From assembly GCA_026005075.1 (NCBI GenBank), contig BPKJ01000003.1, positions 186,001 through 250,000 of the forward strand: a stretch of 64,000 bases of DNA, read 5' to 3'. Source of the stretch: Lysobacteraceae bacterium. GTDB taxonomy: Bacteria; Pseudomonadota; Gammaproteobacteria; Xanthomonadales; Xanthomonadaceae. Shown piece after piece: positions 18,537 to 29,149 of this stretch (position 1 is its first letter; each line of letters starts with the position of its first letter). A program made the translations under genes and the position numbers. The notes beneath the pieces are model-generated. The model saw only the letters and a list, made by a program, of their open reading frames with translations, ran no database searches and was not told where the DNA came from.

Positions 18537-19127
18537 ATGGTAGCACCGGGACGGCCTCCCCAAGGCAGGGCGCGCAAGGCGCCCGGCAGCGTGCGCATCA
18601 TCGCCGGGCGATTCCGCGGCTCGCGACTCCCGGTGCCCGACCTGCCCGGATTGCGGCCGACCTCCGACCGGGTGCGGGAGACGCTGTTCAACTGGCTGCA
18701 GCACGACCTGCCGGAAGCCCGCGTGCTGGACCTGTTCGCCGGCAGCGGCGCGCTGGGCTTCGAGGCCGCCTCGCGCGGAGCCTCCCGTGTGCTGATGGTC
18801 GAGCGGGCCCCGGAGCTCGCGGCCGCGCTGCGCGCCAGTGCCGAGCGTCTGCAGGCGCGCAGCGTCGAGGTGCGTTGCGCGGACGCGCTGGATCCGGCGA
18901 CCCTGGGCGCCGGGGAATGCTTCGACGGCGCCTTCATCGACCCCCCGTTCGCCGCGGGCCTGTGGCAGCCGGCGATCGCGAGAATCCTGCCGCACCTTGC
19001 CCCTCGCGCCTGGCTGTACCTCGAATCGGCGCGTGGGGTCGAGCCGGTCCTGCCCGCGGAATGGAGCCTGCATCGCGAGGGGCGCACCCGCGAGGTCCGT
19101 CACGCGCTGTACCGGCGCGGTGCCTGA
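18537..19127 (+). CDS. rsmD: 16S rRNA (guanine966-N2)-methyltransferase RsmD
   Basis: 196 aa from the ATG at 18537 (MVAPGRPPQG); the in-frame ATG at 18498 would overlap ftsY. GSVRIIAGRFRGSRLPVPDLPGLRPTSDRVRETLFNWL is the family N-terminus, DLFAGSGALGFEAASRGA the SAM-binding motif, and FIDPPFAAG the catalytic D/N-PP-F/Y motif. It methylates G966 in the 30S head. The divergent ftsY/rsmD arrangement is conserved in gammaproteobacteria. Confidence 0.95.
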   Translation: MVAPGRPPQGRARKAPGSVRIIAGRFRGSRLPVPDLPGLRPTSDRVRETLFNWLQHDLPEARVLDLFAGSGALGFEAASRGASRVLMVERAPELAAALRASAERLQARSVEVRCADALDPATLGAGECFDGAFIDPPFAAGLWQPAIARILPHLAPRAWLYLESARGVEPVLPAEWSLHREGRTREVRHALYRRGA

Positions 19128-19160
19128 GCGCGGGCGTCGTACCCTCCAAGGCGGGCTTGC

Positions 19161-19166
19161 TACACT
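19161..19166 (+). promoter_or_regulatory. -10 box TACACT for coaD
   Basis: TTGCTACACTGTC lies 39 bp before the coaD ATG, giving a ~32-nt leader. The upstream CTCCAAGG region has no good -35. Confidence 0.42.
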
Positions 19167-19192
19167 GTCGCGCCCGCCCCGCACGGCCGTAA

Positions 19193-20229
<1,037 letters not shown>

Positions 20230-20275
20230 GCACGGCCGGGGTTCGGGCAAGGCAGGGGCGGCACGGGATCCTGAC

Positions 20276-20530
20276 ATGGCGCTGCGCATCAGCGATCTGT
20301 GCATCAACTGCGACGTGTGCGCCCCGGCGTGCCCGAACACCGCCATCTACCAGGGCGAGACCATCTACGAGATCGACCCGGACCGCTGCACCGAGTGCGT
20401 CGGTCATTTCGAGGAGCCGCAATGCCAGCTCGTCTGTCCGGTCGAATGCATCGACCTCGACCCGCAGCATCCGGAAACCCGCGAGCAGCTGCTGGAGAAG
20501 GCGCGGCGGCTCGGCAGGGAGGCGGCATGA
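20276..20530 (+). CDS. YfhL-type 2[4Fe-4S] ferredoxin
   Basis: 84 aa. Cluster motifs are CINCDVCAPACPNTAI and CTECVGHFEEPQCQLVCPVECI; the longer spacing within the second motif is typical of the YfhL/AlvinFd subgroup with very low potential clusters. Its electron acceptor is not indicated. Its stop overlaps the ggt start (ATGA). Confidence 0.93.
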   Translation: MALRISDLCINCDVCAPACPNTAIYQGETIYEIDPDRCTECVGHFEEPQCQLVCPVECIDLDPQHPETREQLLEKARRLGREAA

Positions 20531-22236
20531 AGGGTGCGGCGCTGGCGCGCTGGCTGTCCCTGCTGCTTCTCGTTCCGGTACTTGCCGCGGCGACGGTGTT
20601 GCCGCGGCAGCCGGCGATCGCCAGCGCCCATGCCAGCGCCACCGACGCCGGCCTCGAGATTCTCGCCGCGGGGGGCAATGCCTTCGATGCCGCGGTCGCG
20701 GTCAGCGCCACCCTCGGGCTGGTCGAGCCGGAGAGCTCGGGGCTGGGCGGCGGCGGCTTCTTCCTGCTCCATCTGGCGGACGGAGACCGTGACGTCTTCG
20801 TCGATGCCCGCGAGCGCGCGCCGCTGGCGGCGAGTCGTGACATGTACCTCGATGCGGACGGCAAGGCCGATCGCAGGCGGGCGGTCGACGGTGCGCTGGC
20901 GGCGGCGATCCCGGGCCTTCCCGCCGGGCTCGTGCACGTGGCCAGGCGCTACGGCCGCCTGCCCCTGGCGCGCTCGCTGGCGCCGGCCATCCGCCTGGCC
21001 CGCGAAGGCTGGGTGTTCGGGACCAAGAACGCGAGCATGATGGGCTGGCGCCGGGAGGCCCTGGCCCGCGATCCGGGGGCTTCGGCACTTCTGCTGGTGG
21101 AGGGCAGGATCCCCGCGGTCGGCACCCGCATGCGCAACCCCGACTATGCCGAGGTCCTGGAGCGCCTTGCACGCGAGGGGGCGGACGGCTTCTACCGGGG
21201 TGAACTGGCGCGGCGTCTGGTCGAGGGTGTGCGCGAGCGAGGCGGCATCTGGTCGCTCGAGGACCTTGCCAGCTACACCGTGGTCGAGCGCGAACCGCTC
21301 CGCATCCGCCATCGCGGCTTTCGTATCGTCACCGCGCCGCCGCCCTCGAGCGGCGGGGTGGCCCTGGCCGAGACGCTGCATATCCTGGAGGGGCTGCCGT
21401 ACGCGAGCGCCGACCGTGTCCAGCGTCTGCACTGGACCATCGAGGCGCTGCGGCGGGCCTATCGGGATCGCGCGGTCCACCTCGGTGACCCCGACTTCGT
21501 GCGCATCCCCATGGAGATGCTGCTCTCGCCGCACTACGCGGCGGGACTGAGGGCATCGATCCACCCCACCCGCGCCACGCCGAGCGCGATGCTGCCCGGC
21601 GTCGAGGCCGCCCCGGTCGGCCCGGACACCACGCATTTCTCGATCATCGACGGCGAGGGGAATCTCGCGGCGGTCACGCAGACCGTGAACCTTCCCTATG
21701 GCAATGCCGTGGTCATCCCCGGTACCGGCTTCCTGCTCAACAACGAGATGGACGATTTCTCGGTGCAGGCCGGGGTGCCCAATGCCTTCGGTCTGGTCGG
21801 GCAGGATGCCAACGCCATCGAGCCGGGCAAGCGCCCGCTGTCCTCGATGTCGCCGAGCTTCCTGTTCGGCGAGGATTTCGTCGCCGTGCTGGGCACCCCG
21901 GGCGGGAGCCGGATCATCACCATGGTGCTGCAGGGCCTGCTCGCGCTCATCGACGGCGCCTCGGCCCAGGAGGCGGTGTCCCGCCCGCGCATCCATCATC
22001 AGTACCTTCCGGACCTCGTCCTTTACGAGCCCGGTGCGCTGGACGCCGATACCGTCGCGGCGCTGGCCGCGCGTGGCTTCTCGCTGGAGGCGGCGAAGAG
22101 CCGCTGGGGCAACATGCAGATCGTGCGCTGGAACCTCGCCACCGGGGCGGTGGACGCGGGTTCGGATCCGCGCTGGGGCGAGGTCGGCAAGGCCGCGTCG
22201 GTGACGGTCGGGCAGGAATCGGCGATCTTCCGCTGA
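20527..22236 (+). CDS. ggt: Gamma-glutamyltransferase
   Basis: 569 aa. Periplasmic glutathione hydrolase/transpeptidase, made as a proenzyme. An N-terminal signal ([18 protein letters not shown]) is followed by [27 protein letters not shown] and [15 protein letters not shown]. Autocleavage and catalysis use the first Thr of the small subunit, in [27 protein letters not shown] and PLSSMSPS with GTPGGSRI complete the substrate pocket. Length fits the family. Translationally coupled to the ferredoxin gene. Confidence 0.95.
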   Translation: MKGAALARWLSLLLLVPVLAAATVLPRQPAIASAHASATDAGLEILAAGGNAFDAAVAVSATLGLVEPESSGLGGGGFFLLHLADGDRDVFVDARERAPLAASRDMYLDADGKADRRRAVDGALAAAIPGLPAGLVHVARRYGRLPLARSLAPAIRLAREGWVFGTKNASMMGWRREALARDPGASALLLVEGRIPAVGTRMRNPDYAEVLERLAREGADGFYRGELARRLVEGVRERGGIWSLEDLASYTVVEREPLRIRHRGFRIVTAPPPSSGGVALAETLHILEGLPYASADRVQRLHWTIEALRRAYRDRAVHLGDPDFVRIPMEMLLSPHYAAGLRASIHPTRATPSAMLPGVEAAPVGPDTTHFSIIDGEGNLAAVTQTVNLPYGNAVVIPGTGFLLNNEMDDFSVQAGVPNAFGLVGQDANAIEPGKRPLSSMSPSFLFGEDFVAVLGTPGGSRIITMVLQGLLALIDGASAQEAVSRPRIHHQYLPDLVLYEPGALDADTVAALAARGFSLEAAKSRWGNMQIVRWNLATGAVDAGSDPRWGEVGKAASVTVGQESAIFR

Positions 22237-22273
22237 GCGCGGAGGCAGCTCGCAGCAGGGAAGGGGAAACGCG

Positions 22274-23170
22274 ATGAAGCTCTGGTCGATCCTCGGCAAC
22301 TCGCAACGGCTGGACGGCGGCGCAATGTTCGGCAACGTGCCGCGTGCACTATGGGAACGCTGGCTGCCTCCCGATGCGCAGCACCGGGTGCCGCTGGCCT
22401 GCCGTGCGCTGCTCGCCTCGCCGCTGAACGGGCGCACGGTGCTGTTCGAGACCGGCATCGGCGCGTTCTTCCCGCCGCGCCTGCGCGAGCGCTACGGCGT
22501 GGTCGAAGCCGAGCACGTGCTGCTGCGCCATCTCGCCGAGGCCGGCTTTCGCCACGAGGACATCGAGGTCGTGGTGCTCAGCCACCTGCATTTCGACCAT
22601 GCCGGGGGGCTGCTCGCGCCGTGGGAGGAGGGGGCGCCGGCACGCCTGCTCTTCCCGAATGCCCGCTTCCTGGTCAGCCGCAAGGCCTGGGAGCGCGCCC
22701 GCGCGCCGCATCCGCGCGACCGCGCGAGCTTCATCCCGGAACTGGTGCCGTTGCTCGAGGCGAGCGGCAGGCTGGAAATCGTGGACGGGCCGCACAGCCC
22801 GAGCCTTGGACAGGCGGTGCGCTTCCACTTCAGCGACGGCCACACGCCGGGGCTGATGCTGTCCGAGGTGGTCGGCCCCGGAGGGCATGGAGGGCTGGTG
22901 TTCTGCGCCGACCTGATTCCGGGGCGGCCCTGGGTCCACCTGCCGGTCACCATGGGCTACGACCGCTATCCGGAGTTGCTGATCGACGAGAAGCGCGCGC
23001 TGCTCGAGGACGCGCTGGCACGTGACGTGCGCCTGTTCTTCACCCACGATCCGGAGTGTGCCCTCGCGAGGTTGGTGCGCGGCGCGGACGGGCGTTTCGC
23101 TACCGAGCACGAGGTGGCTGCGCTCAAGGCGCGCTCCCTGTCTGCGCTGCACGAGGGGAGCGCTGCGTGA
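22274..23170 (+). CDS. Metallo-beta-lactamase-fold hydrolase
   Basis: 298 aa. The dinuclear zinc site motif HLHFDHAGG is in place, with FSDGHTPG as the later His motif, FCADLIPG carrying the bridging Asp, and a last ligand in FFTHDPE. No signal peptide, so it is probably cytoplasmic. The segment [24 protein letters not shown] before the metal motif resembles quorum-quenching lactonase-like and related MBL enzymes, but the substrate cannot be told. It lies between ggt and the TMEM43 homologue on the same strand. Confidence 0.88.
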   Translation: MKLWSILGNSQRLDGGAMFGNVPRALWERWLPPDAQHRVPLACRALLASPLNGRTVLFETGIGAFFPPRLRERYGVVEAEHVLLRHLAEAGFRHEDIEVVVLSHLHFDHAGGLLAPWEEGAPARLLFPNARFLVSRKAWERARAPHPRDRASFIPELVPLLEASGRLEIVDGPHSPSLGQAVRFHFSDGHTPGLMLSEVVGPGGHGGLVFCADLIPGRPWVHLPVTMGYDRYPELLIDEKRALLEDALARDVRLFFTHDPECALARLVRGADGRFATEHEVAALKARSLSALHEGSAA

Positions 23171-23233
23171 CACCGGAATCGTGACGGGATACGGTCGCTG
23201 ATCGCCAAGGATCGGCGCGCAGGGGAGACAGGC

Positions 23234-24415
23234 ATGGCGGTGGAACGTGTGACGAGGACGGGCTGGCTGGCGCGCGTGCGCGGCGCATTCGTCGGTGTGC
23301 TGGTCGGTCTTCTGCTGGTTGCGGGCGCCGGCGTGCTGCAGTTCTGGAACGAGGGTCGCACGGTGCGGCAGCGGATCCTGCTCGAGACCGGGCAGCGCGA
23401 GGTCGTCTCGATCGATGCCGCCGAGGCCGCCCGCCACGAGGGCCGCCTCGTCCATCTCAGCGATCGCGTCCATGCCAGCGGCAAGGTGGAGGACCCCGAG
23501 TTCAACCAGATCGCCGAGGGCTTGGGCTTGCGGCGCAGGGTCGAGATGTACCAGTGGCGCGAGCGCAAGGAAACACGCGAGGAAACCTCGGTCGGCGGCA
23601 GCAAGACCCGGCGCACCACCTACCACTACGAGCAAGTCTGGGACGATGACCTCATCGACAGCGGACGGTTTGCCGAGCCCGAGGGACATCGCAATCCGGA
23701 GCGGATGCCGTTTTCCTCGCGTCGCTGGCTGGCGCGGGAGGTGTGGCTTGGCACGGTGCGACTGGATCCGCAGGTGATGGACGAGATCGACGGCTGGAAA
23801 CCGATGGCGGTGCAGGCGGAGCGACTGCCGCCCAACCTCGCCGCGACCTTCGGCATCGAGGACGGCGTGCTGACCACGGTCTCAGGCGAACCCCGCATCG
23901 GCGATCTGCGGATCCGCTACGAGCGGCTTCCCGAGGGGCCACTCAGTGTCGTCGGCCGGCTTGCGGACGGGGTGCTGGGCCCCGATCCGCGGGAGCAGGG
24001 AACCTTGCTGCTGGTCGAGCGTGGCGCCCACGATGCGGCCTCGATGTTCGCGGCCGCGCACCGGCGCAATGCCGGGATCGGCTGGGCCCTGCGTGGGGCC
24101 GGGTTCGTGGCGATGTGGATCGGTTTTGCGATGGTGCTCGCGCCGCTGGCCGTGCTCGCCGACGTCGTGCCCATCTTTGGGCGGATGACGCGCTGGGTCA
24201 GCGCCCTGATCGGCGGCGTGCTGGCAGCGGTGGTGAGTCTGGTCGCGATCGGATCCGGCTGGCTGTACCACCGGCCGTGGATGCTCGGCGTGCTTCTCCT
24301 CGCGTTGGCGGCAGGGCTGTTCTGGGCCTTGGTGCTGCGCCCGCGCTCGCGTGCAGCCGGGCGATCGGCCGGCCCGCCGCCACCACCACCGCCTTCGCCG
24401 GGGGCGCCGCGATGA
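23234..24415 (+). CDS. TMEM43/LUMA family membrane protein
   Basis: 393 aa. One N-terminal membrane segment (GAFVGVLVGLLLVAGAGVLQFWNEGRTV), a large non-cytoplasmic domain, then three C-terminal membrane helices. FWNEGR, YQWRERKET, TYHYEQVWDD and GWALRGAGFVAMWIGFAMVLAPL are patterns shared with eukaryotic TMEM43 and its bacterial relatives. It ends in a low-complexity run (PPPPPPPSPGAPR). Its stop overlaps the ATG of the PhoX-like gene. The function of bacterial members is not known to me. Confidence 0.82.
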   Translation: MAVERVTRTGWLARVRGAFVGVLVGLLLVAGAGVLQFWNEGRTVRQRILLETGQREVVSIDAAEAARHEGRLVHLSDRVHASGKVEDPEFNQIAEGLGLRRRVEMYQWRERKETREETSVGGSKTRRTTYHYEQVWDDDLIDSGRFAEPEGHRNPERMPFSSRRWLAREVWLGTVRLDPQVMDEIDGWKPMAVQAERLPPNLAATFGIEDGVLTTVSGEPRIGDLRIRYERLPEGPLSVVGRLADGVLGPDPREQGTLLLVERGAHDAASMFAAAHRRNAGIGWALRGAGFVAMWIGFAMVLAPLAVLADVVPIFGRMTRWVSALIGGVLAAVVSLVAIGSGWLYHRPWMLGVLLLALAAGLFWALVLRPRSRAAGRSAGPPPPPPPSPGAPR

Positions 24416-25786
24416 GGCGCCTGCCGCCGCGCCGCGGTCCGGGACGCCGGAGGTTCCTCGGCCAGGCCCTGCTTGCCGGGCTGGGCGGGCTGTGCCCGCT
24501 GCCCGTGGCAAGGGTGTTTGCCCGGGCGATGGCACCGCGCCTGGTGCCCGGCTACGGGCCCCTGCGACCCGTGCCGGATCAGGCCACCGGCCTGCCGCTG
24601 CTGGCCCTGCCGGACGGGTTCTCGTACCGCAGCTTCGGTTGGGCCGGCGAGAGGCTGGCCGACGGCAGTCCCTGTCCCGGACGCCACGACGGCATGGGTG
24701 TGGTGGCCCTTCAGGGTTCCACGGTCACGCTGGTGCGCAACCACGAGCAGACCGCGCTGGAGGGTGCCTTCGGTCCGGATGCGGGGCACTACGATCCGGC
24801 CTGCAGCGGTGGGACCACGACCCTGCGCTATGACCTCGAGCGCGGCGAACTGGTCGAGGCCTGGGCCTCGCTCTCGGGAACCATGCAGAACTGTGCCGGT
24901 GGCGTCACGCCCTGGCAGGCCTGGCTGAGCTGCGAGGAGTTCGTGGCGCCCGAGGGCAACGGCCTTGCACGGCCCCACGGCTTCGTGTTCGAGGTGCCGG
25001 CGACCGGCCTTGCCCGCCCCGAGCCCCTGCGCGCCATGGGCCAGTTCCGCCACGAGGCCGCTGCCGTGCATGCGCCCCTCTGGCCTGGTCTACCTGACCG
25101 AGGATCTGGAGCCGAGTGCGGGCTTCTACCGCTTCGTGCCCAAGGTGCCGGGCCGCCTCGCCGAGGGCGGCGCGCTGTTCATGCTGCGCGTGCCGGGCCG
25201 GCCGGATCTGCGTCGCGGTGTTCCGCTGGGAGAGCGGTTCGCGGTCGAGTGGGTGCCGATCGAGCATCCCGACCGCGGTCATGATCCCGCGACCGGGCGC
25301 ATCTCCGGCGTGCACGATCAGGGCATCGCCGCAGGTGGCAGCCGGTTCACCCGGCTCGAGGGCTGCTTCGCCGCCGACGATGCGATCTACTTCACGGCGA
25401 CCAACGGAGGCAGCCATGCCGCCGGCCAGGTCTTCTGCTACCGCCCGCAGGAGGACTCGCTGGAGATGGTCTTCCAGTCGGTGCCGGAGAGCATGCTGCA
25501 CTACCCGGACAACGTGTGCCTGAGTCCCCGTGGCGGTCTCCTGATCTGCCAGGACAGCCCGGACGGCCGCCAGCACCTGTGGGGGCTGACGCCCGACGGC
25601 GGCCTGTTCCCCTTTGCGCGCAACGAGGTGGTGCTCGACGGCCATGCCGGCTTCAAGGGCGACTTCCGCCGCGCGGAGTGGGCCGGGGCCTGCTACAGTC
25701 CGGATGGCCGCTGGCTGTTCGCCAACGTCTACGCGCCGGGGATCAGTTTCGCGATCACCGGCCCCTGGCGGGAGGGATGGGTGTGA
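24412..25786 (+). pseudogene. PhoX-like (DUF839) phosphatase with a +1 frameshift
   Basis: Two overlapping frames together encode one ~457-aa protein. The first, from the ATG at 24412, has a Tat signal (GRRRFLGQALLAGL), VRNHEQ, SGGTTTLRYDLERGELVEAW and NCAGGVTPWQAWLSCEE, the DUF839/PhoX signature. After FRHEAAAVH the frame is lost; RPSGLVYLTEDLEPSAGFYRF continues one base later (break near 25070-25074) and runs intact to 25786. PhoX enzymes are Ca/Fe-dependent periplasmic alkaline phosphatases. No other lesion is visible, so a sequencing indel is as likely as a genuine mutation. Coupled to the MAPEG gene downstream. Confidence 0.85.
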
Positions 25787-26190
25787 TGGCAGGCATGGTG
25801 CTGCCGGTCGTGTCGGTCTGGGCCGCCCTGATGGGGCTCTGGATGCTGGTGCTGACCGTGCTGGTGATCCGCCACCGGCGGCGCGCGGGGGTGGGGCTTG
25901 GCGATGGCGGCGACCCTGGGCTCGCCCGCGCCATCCGCGTGCACGGCAACGCGGTCGAGAACGTCCCCTTCCAGATCCTGCTGCTGGCGCTGCTCGAACT
26001 CGCCGCGATCCCGGCACCTGTGCTGCACGGGCTGGGGGCGGCGATCCTGGTCTCGAGGCTGCTGCACGCCAGCGGGCTGGGGCGGCGCTCCGGGCGCTCG
26101 CCGGGGCGCTTCTGGGGCATGGCGCTCAGCCTGCTGCTGAGCCTGCTGATGCCGCTGCTGCTACTCGCCCGCGTGCTCGCCTGGATCTGA
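25786..26190 (+). CDS. MAPEG-family membrane protein
   Basis: 134 aa from the ATG at 25786 (overlapping the upstream TGA), with GGAGGG 9 bp before. Four hydrophobic segments. ARAIRVHGNAVENVPFQILLLALLELA carries the R-x-H-x-N-x-x-E motif of the glutathione-linked MAPEG family (relatives of microsomal glutathione S-transferase). The substrate is unknown. The 3' end overlaps the convergent NUDIX gene by 30 bp. Confidence 0.88.
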   Translation: MAGMVLPVVSVWAALMGLWMLVLTVLVIRHRRRAGVGLGDGGDPGLARAIRVHGNAVENVPFQILLLALLELAAIPAPVLHGLGAAILVSRLLHASGLGRRSGRSPGRFWGMALSLLLSLLMPLLLLARVLAWI

Positions 26191-26727
26191 GCGGGTCTCG
26201 ATCCGGCCGCCGTCCGGGTTGCGTTCCAGGAAGTACAGGCCGGCGTACAGCTTGGGGTCGATCGAGTAGCCCTCCTGCATGCGCGCGAACAGCCACGCGG
26301 GCGCCTCGCGCCGCGGCACTTCGTGGACGACGATCGACTCGCTGGCGTCGCCACCGCCCGGGCCCACCCGGCGCAGGCCGGTGGCGCGCACGAAGGCGAT
26401 CTGCTCGTTGCTCATGCCCGATGAGCTGGGTCCGGCCATCAGGAACTCGATGCCCTCGGCGGCCCAGCCGGTCTCCTCCAGAAGCTCGCGGCGGGCCGCC
26501 TCCTCGATGGTCTCCTCGTCGCCGAGATCGCCCACCAGCCCGGCAGGCATCTCGATGCTGCGCGCATCGATCGGGATCCGGTACTGCTCGACGAACACGA
26601 TGCGGTCGTCCGGGGTGAGTGCGACGACGATCACCGCGGCGCGGGCGTTGGTGCGCTCGGCGTATTCCCAGTCGTCACGGCAGCGCAGACGTAGGTAGCG
26701 GCCTTCGTGGAGGATCGCATCGGGCAT
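26161..26727 (-). CDS. NUDIX hydrolase, ADP-ribose pyrophosphatase-like
   Basis: 188 aa from the ATG at 26727 (MPDAILHEG), GGAG 7-8 bp upstream; the 312-aa track ORF is over-extended. The NUDIX box is GDLGDEETIEEAARRELLEETGW. FVEQYRIPIDARSIEMPAGLV before it and MSNEQIAFVRATGL after it resemble the ADP-ribose/NDP-sugar branch. A TACGAT -10-like box lies at 26753-26758 on the minus strand. Exact substrate unknown. Confidence 0.9.
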   Translation of the reverse strand: MPDAILHEGRYLRLRCRDDWEYAERTNARAAVIVVALTPDDRIVFVEQYRIPIDARSIEMPAGLVGDLGDEETIEEAARRELLEETGWAAEGIEFLMAGPSSSGMSNEQIAFVRATGLRRVGPGGGDASESIVVHEVPRREAPAWLFARMQEGYSIDPKLYAGLYFLERNPDGGRIETRSDPGEHAGE

Positions 26728-26851
26728 GGGAGGCTCCGGAAGGAAAGCGGAGATCGTACCCGCGTCGCGGCGGCACCGGGAAACCGGCGAGTCTGGGAAC
26801 CTTCGGTCTTGGCGGCGGTCCCAGCGCCCCCCGAAACCATCGATGACCTCC

Positions 26852-28261
26852 ATGCCCAGGACGATCCTCGCGCTGCTGCTTCTCCTGCCCCTGCTGGCCT
26901 CGGCGCAGGCCCTGCCCGGCGGTGCCGATGCTGCCCATGCCGGTGCAAGGCTGTTGCCCGAAAGTGAACTCGACGCCAAGCTCGCCCGCACGACCCTGCC
27001 GGACGGGCTGGAGGTCGCGGCGCGCAGGCTGGCGCGCAAGGGCGAGGCGGTGGAGGCAGCCAAGGTATGGCGGCGGCTGTCCGAGCTGCGCCCGCACATC
27101 GGCCGCTACACCTACGAGATGGCCGCCGAGCTCGCCCGGCGCAACTACAAGACGCTCGCCTACAACGCCCTGCTGCACCTGCAGGGGCAGGGCTATGCGT
27201 TCCGGGTCCAGGACGACCCGCGTTTCGGGCCGGTCGGCGACACCGAGGTCTGGGCCCACATCATCAAGGGATTCGACGCCAACCGTCAGCCCTTCGGGAG
27301 CGCGGAGCGCCGCTTCGAGCTGCCGCGCGAGGACCTGCTGATCGAATCGCTGGCCTGGGATGCCAAGCGCCAGCGGCTGCTCGTGGGCAGCGCCCGCAAC
27401 GGCACGGTGTACGTCGTCGAGGGCAAGGGCAGGCTCTCGCCGCTGGTGGTCGCCGATGCCGAGAACGGCATGTGGGGGGTGTTCGACCTTGCGGTCGATG
27501 CCGAACGCGACGTGCTGTGGGTGGCCTCCACCGCCGTGCCTCATTTCCTGCGCTACGACGCAGAGCGGGATCTGGGTGCGGCCGGGCTGTTCAAGTTCCG
27601 GCTGTCCACCGGCACGTTCATCAAGCGCTTCCTGTCGCCGCGCGTGCCGGGACAGCAGTTCTTCATGTCCTCGCTGGCGCTGGGGCCGGACGGCACGCTG
27701 TATGCCGCCGACGGCGTCAACAACGCGATCTACATGGTCCGGGACGACCAGCTCCGGCGCATCGCCCACAATCCGCTGCTCGGCAGCATTCGCGGCATGG
27801 CCGTCGCGGAGGATGGGCGCACCCTCTACTTCGCCGACTACGAGCGCGGGCTGTTCGGCCTGGAGCTGGCCACCGGGGTGCCCTTCGAGGTTCGCGTTCC
27901 TCCCACCCTCGCCCTGGGAGGCATCGACGGGCTGGTCGTGGACGGCAACGCCCTGGTGGTGGTGCAGAACGGCATGAACCCCAAGCGCGTCATGCGGCTC
28001 GAGCTGGATGCAGGTGGCCGCCAGGTCAGCGCCGTCAAGCCGCTGCTGGCCAATCTCGACGAACTCGTGCTGCCGACCATGGCCACCCGTGTCGGCGGCG
28101 AACTGCTGCTGATCGCCAACAGCCAGAAAGGCAACTACGACCGCTTCGGTCTGGTGCGTGACAAGAACCGGATCGAGGGTACGGTCATCCTCGCCACCGC
28201 GTTGCGTCCGGCGCAGGACCGGGAGCAGGCCGGGCCTGCGCCCTCAGCCGGCGCCGACTGA
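26852..28261 (+). CDS. Secreted beta-propeller protein (SMP-30/NHL-like)
   Basis: 469 aa from the ATG at 26852 (MPRTILALLLLLPLLASAQA, a signal peptide cut after AQA); an ATG 9 bp upstream is an alternative and neither has a clear ribosome site. Residues ~25-120 are helical and TPR-like (KGEAVEAAKVWRRLSELRP). The rest is repeated beta-sheet blades: ESLAWDAKRQRLLVGSARNGTVYVV, SSLALGPDGTLYAADGVNNAIYMV, RGMAVAEDGRTLYFADYERGLFGL, DGLVVDGNALVVVQNG. That pattern fits a six-bladed gluconolactonase-like propeller. No catalytic claim can be made. Its 3' end overlaps the convergent exonuclease gene by 18 bp. Confidence 0.8.
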   Translation: MPRTILALLLLLPLLASAQALPGGADAAHAGARLLPESELDAKLARTTLPDGLEVAARRLARKGEAVEAAKVWRRLSELRPHIGRYTYEMAAELARRNYKTLAYNALLHLQGQGYAFRVQDDPRFGPVGDTEVWAHIIKGFDANRQPFGSAERRFELPREDLLIESLAWDAKRQRLLVGSARNGTVYVVEGKGRLSPLVVADAENGMWGVFDLAVDAERDVLWVASTAVPHFLRYDAERDLGAAGLFKFRLSTGTFIKRFLSPRVPGQQFFMSSLALGPDGTLYAADGVNNAIYMVRDDQLRRIAHNPLLGSIRGMAVAEDGRTLYFADYERGLFGLELATGVPFEVRVPPTLALGGIDGLVVDGNALVVVQNGMNPKRVMRLELDAGGRQVSAVKPLLANLDELVLPTMATRVGGELLLIANSQKGNYDRFGLVRDKNRIEGTVILATALRPAQDREQAGPAPSAGAD

Positions 28262-29149
28262 ATCGGCCCAGGCCCGGATCCGGCGCCGGCTGGCCGGACC
28301 GACGCGAAGCCGGTCCAGCAGCGGGGCGAGCACCTCGTCGCGAACCGGGCAGGGCCGGTAGCGATCCGGCTCGGTGGCCACCGGGGCATCCGTGGCGATG
28401 GTGGCCAGCTGCCGCGACAAGAGAGCCAGTTCGCGGTGCTCGCGCAGCCGCGCCGCGTGGGCGCGGGCGCCGCGCAGGCGCAGGAAGGGCAGTTCGTCGA
28501 GACGGTCCAGGAGGGCGTCGAGCGAGTCGAAATGGTCGAGCAGCGCGGTGGCCGTCTTCGCTCCGATGCCCGGCACGCCGGGGATGTTGTCGGTGGGATC
28601 GCCTGCGAGCCCGAGCCAGTCCGCGATCCTCTCCGGCCTTGCCCCGTAGCGCTCACGAACCTCATCGGCGGACCAGCGCAGGTTGCGGGCGAGGTCCCAC
28701 TGCGCGTCGCCGCGCCTGAGCAACTGCGAGAGATCCTTGTCGGCGGAGACGATCAGGCCCGAGAAGCCCTGTCTGCGCAGGGCGTGCAGAGCGCTGCCGA
28801 TCAGGTCGTCGGCCTCGAACCGGGGATCGGCCTGCTCGGGAAGGCCGAGCGCCGCGCACAGCTGGCGGCAATGGTGGAACTGCCTGAGGAGATCGTCGGG
28901 CGCCGGTTCCCGGTTGGCCTTGTAGGCCGGATAGAGCTGGTTGCGGAAGGAGCTTTCCAGCGACGCGTCGAAGGCGACGAGGATGTGACCGGGGCGCTCC
29001 TGTTCGAGCAGGCCGAGCAGCATGCGCAGGAAGCCGTGCACCGCCTGGACCGGCCGCCCGTCCACGTCCACGAAGGTGTCCGGCATGGAGTGCCACGCGC
29101 GGAAGACGTAGATGCTGGCGTCCACCAGCACCACGCGGTCACCGCTCAT
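28244..29149 (-). CDS. 5'-3' exonuclease / flap nuclease (Pol I N-domain type)
   Basis: 301 aa from the ATG at 29149, overlapping the nitroreductase stop (ATGA). VVLVDASIYVFRAWHSM, VAFDASLESSFRNQLYPAYKANR, EADDLIGSALHALRRQGFSGLIVSADKDLSQLL and GDPTDNIPGVPGIGAKTATALL are the metal-binding acidic residues and the H3TH motif of the FEN-like family. It is a free-standing enzyme like Xni/ExoIX but longer than E. coli Xni (251 aa). Likely role: processing flaps or RNA primers alongside DNA polymerase I. Confidence 0.93.
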   Translation of the reverse strand: MSGDRVVLVDASIYVFRAWHSMPDTFVDVDGRPVQAVHGFLRMLLGLLEQERPGHILVAFDASLESSFRNQLYPAYKANREPAPDDLLRQFHHCRQLCAALGLPEQADPRFEADDLIGSALHALRRQGFSGLIVSADKDLSQLLRRGDAQWDLARNLRWSADEVRERYGARPERIADWLGLAGDPTDNIPGVPGIGAKTATALLDHFDSLDALLDRLDELPFLRLRGARAHAARLREHRELALLSRQLATIATDAPVATEPDRYRPCPVRDEVLAPLLDRLRVGPASRRRIRAWADSVGAG

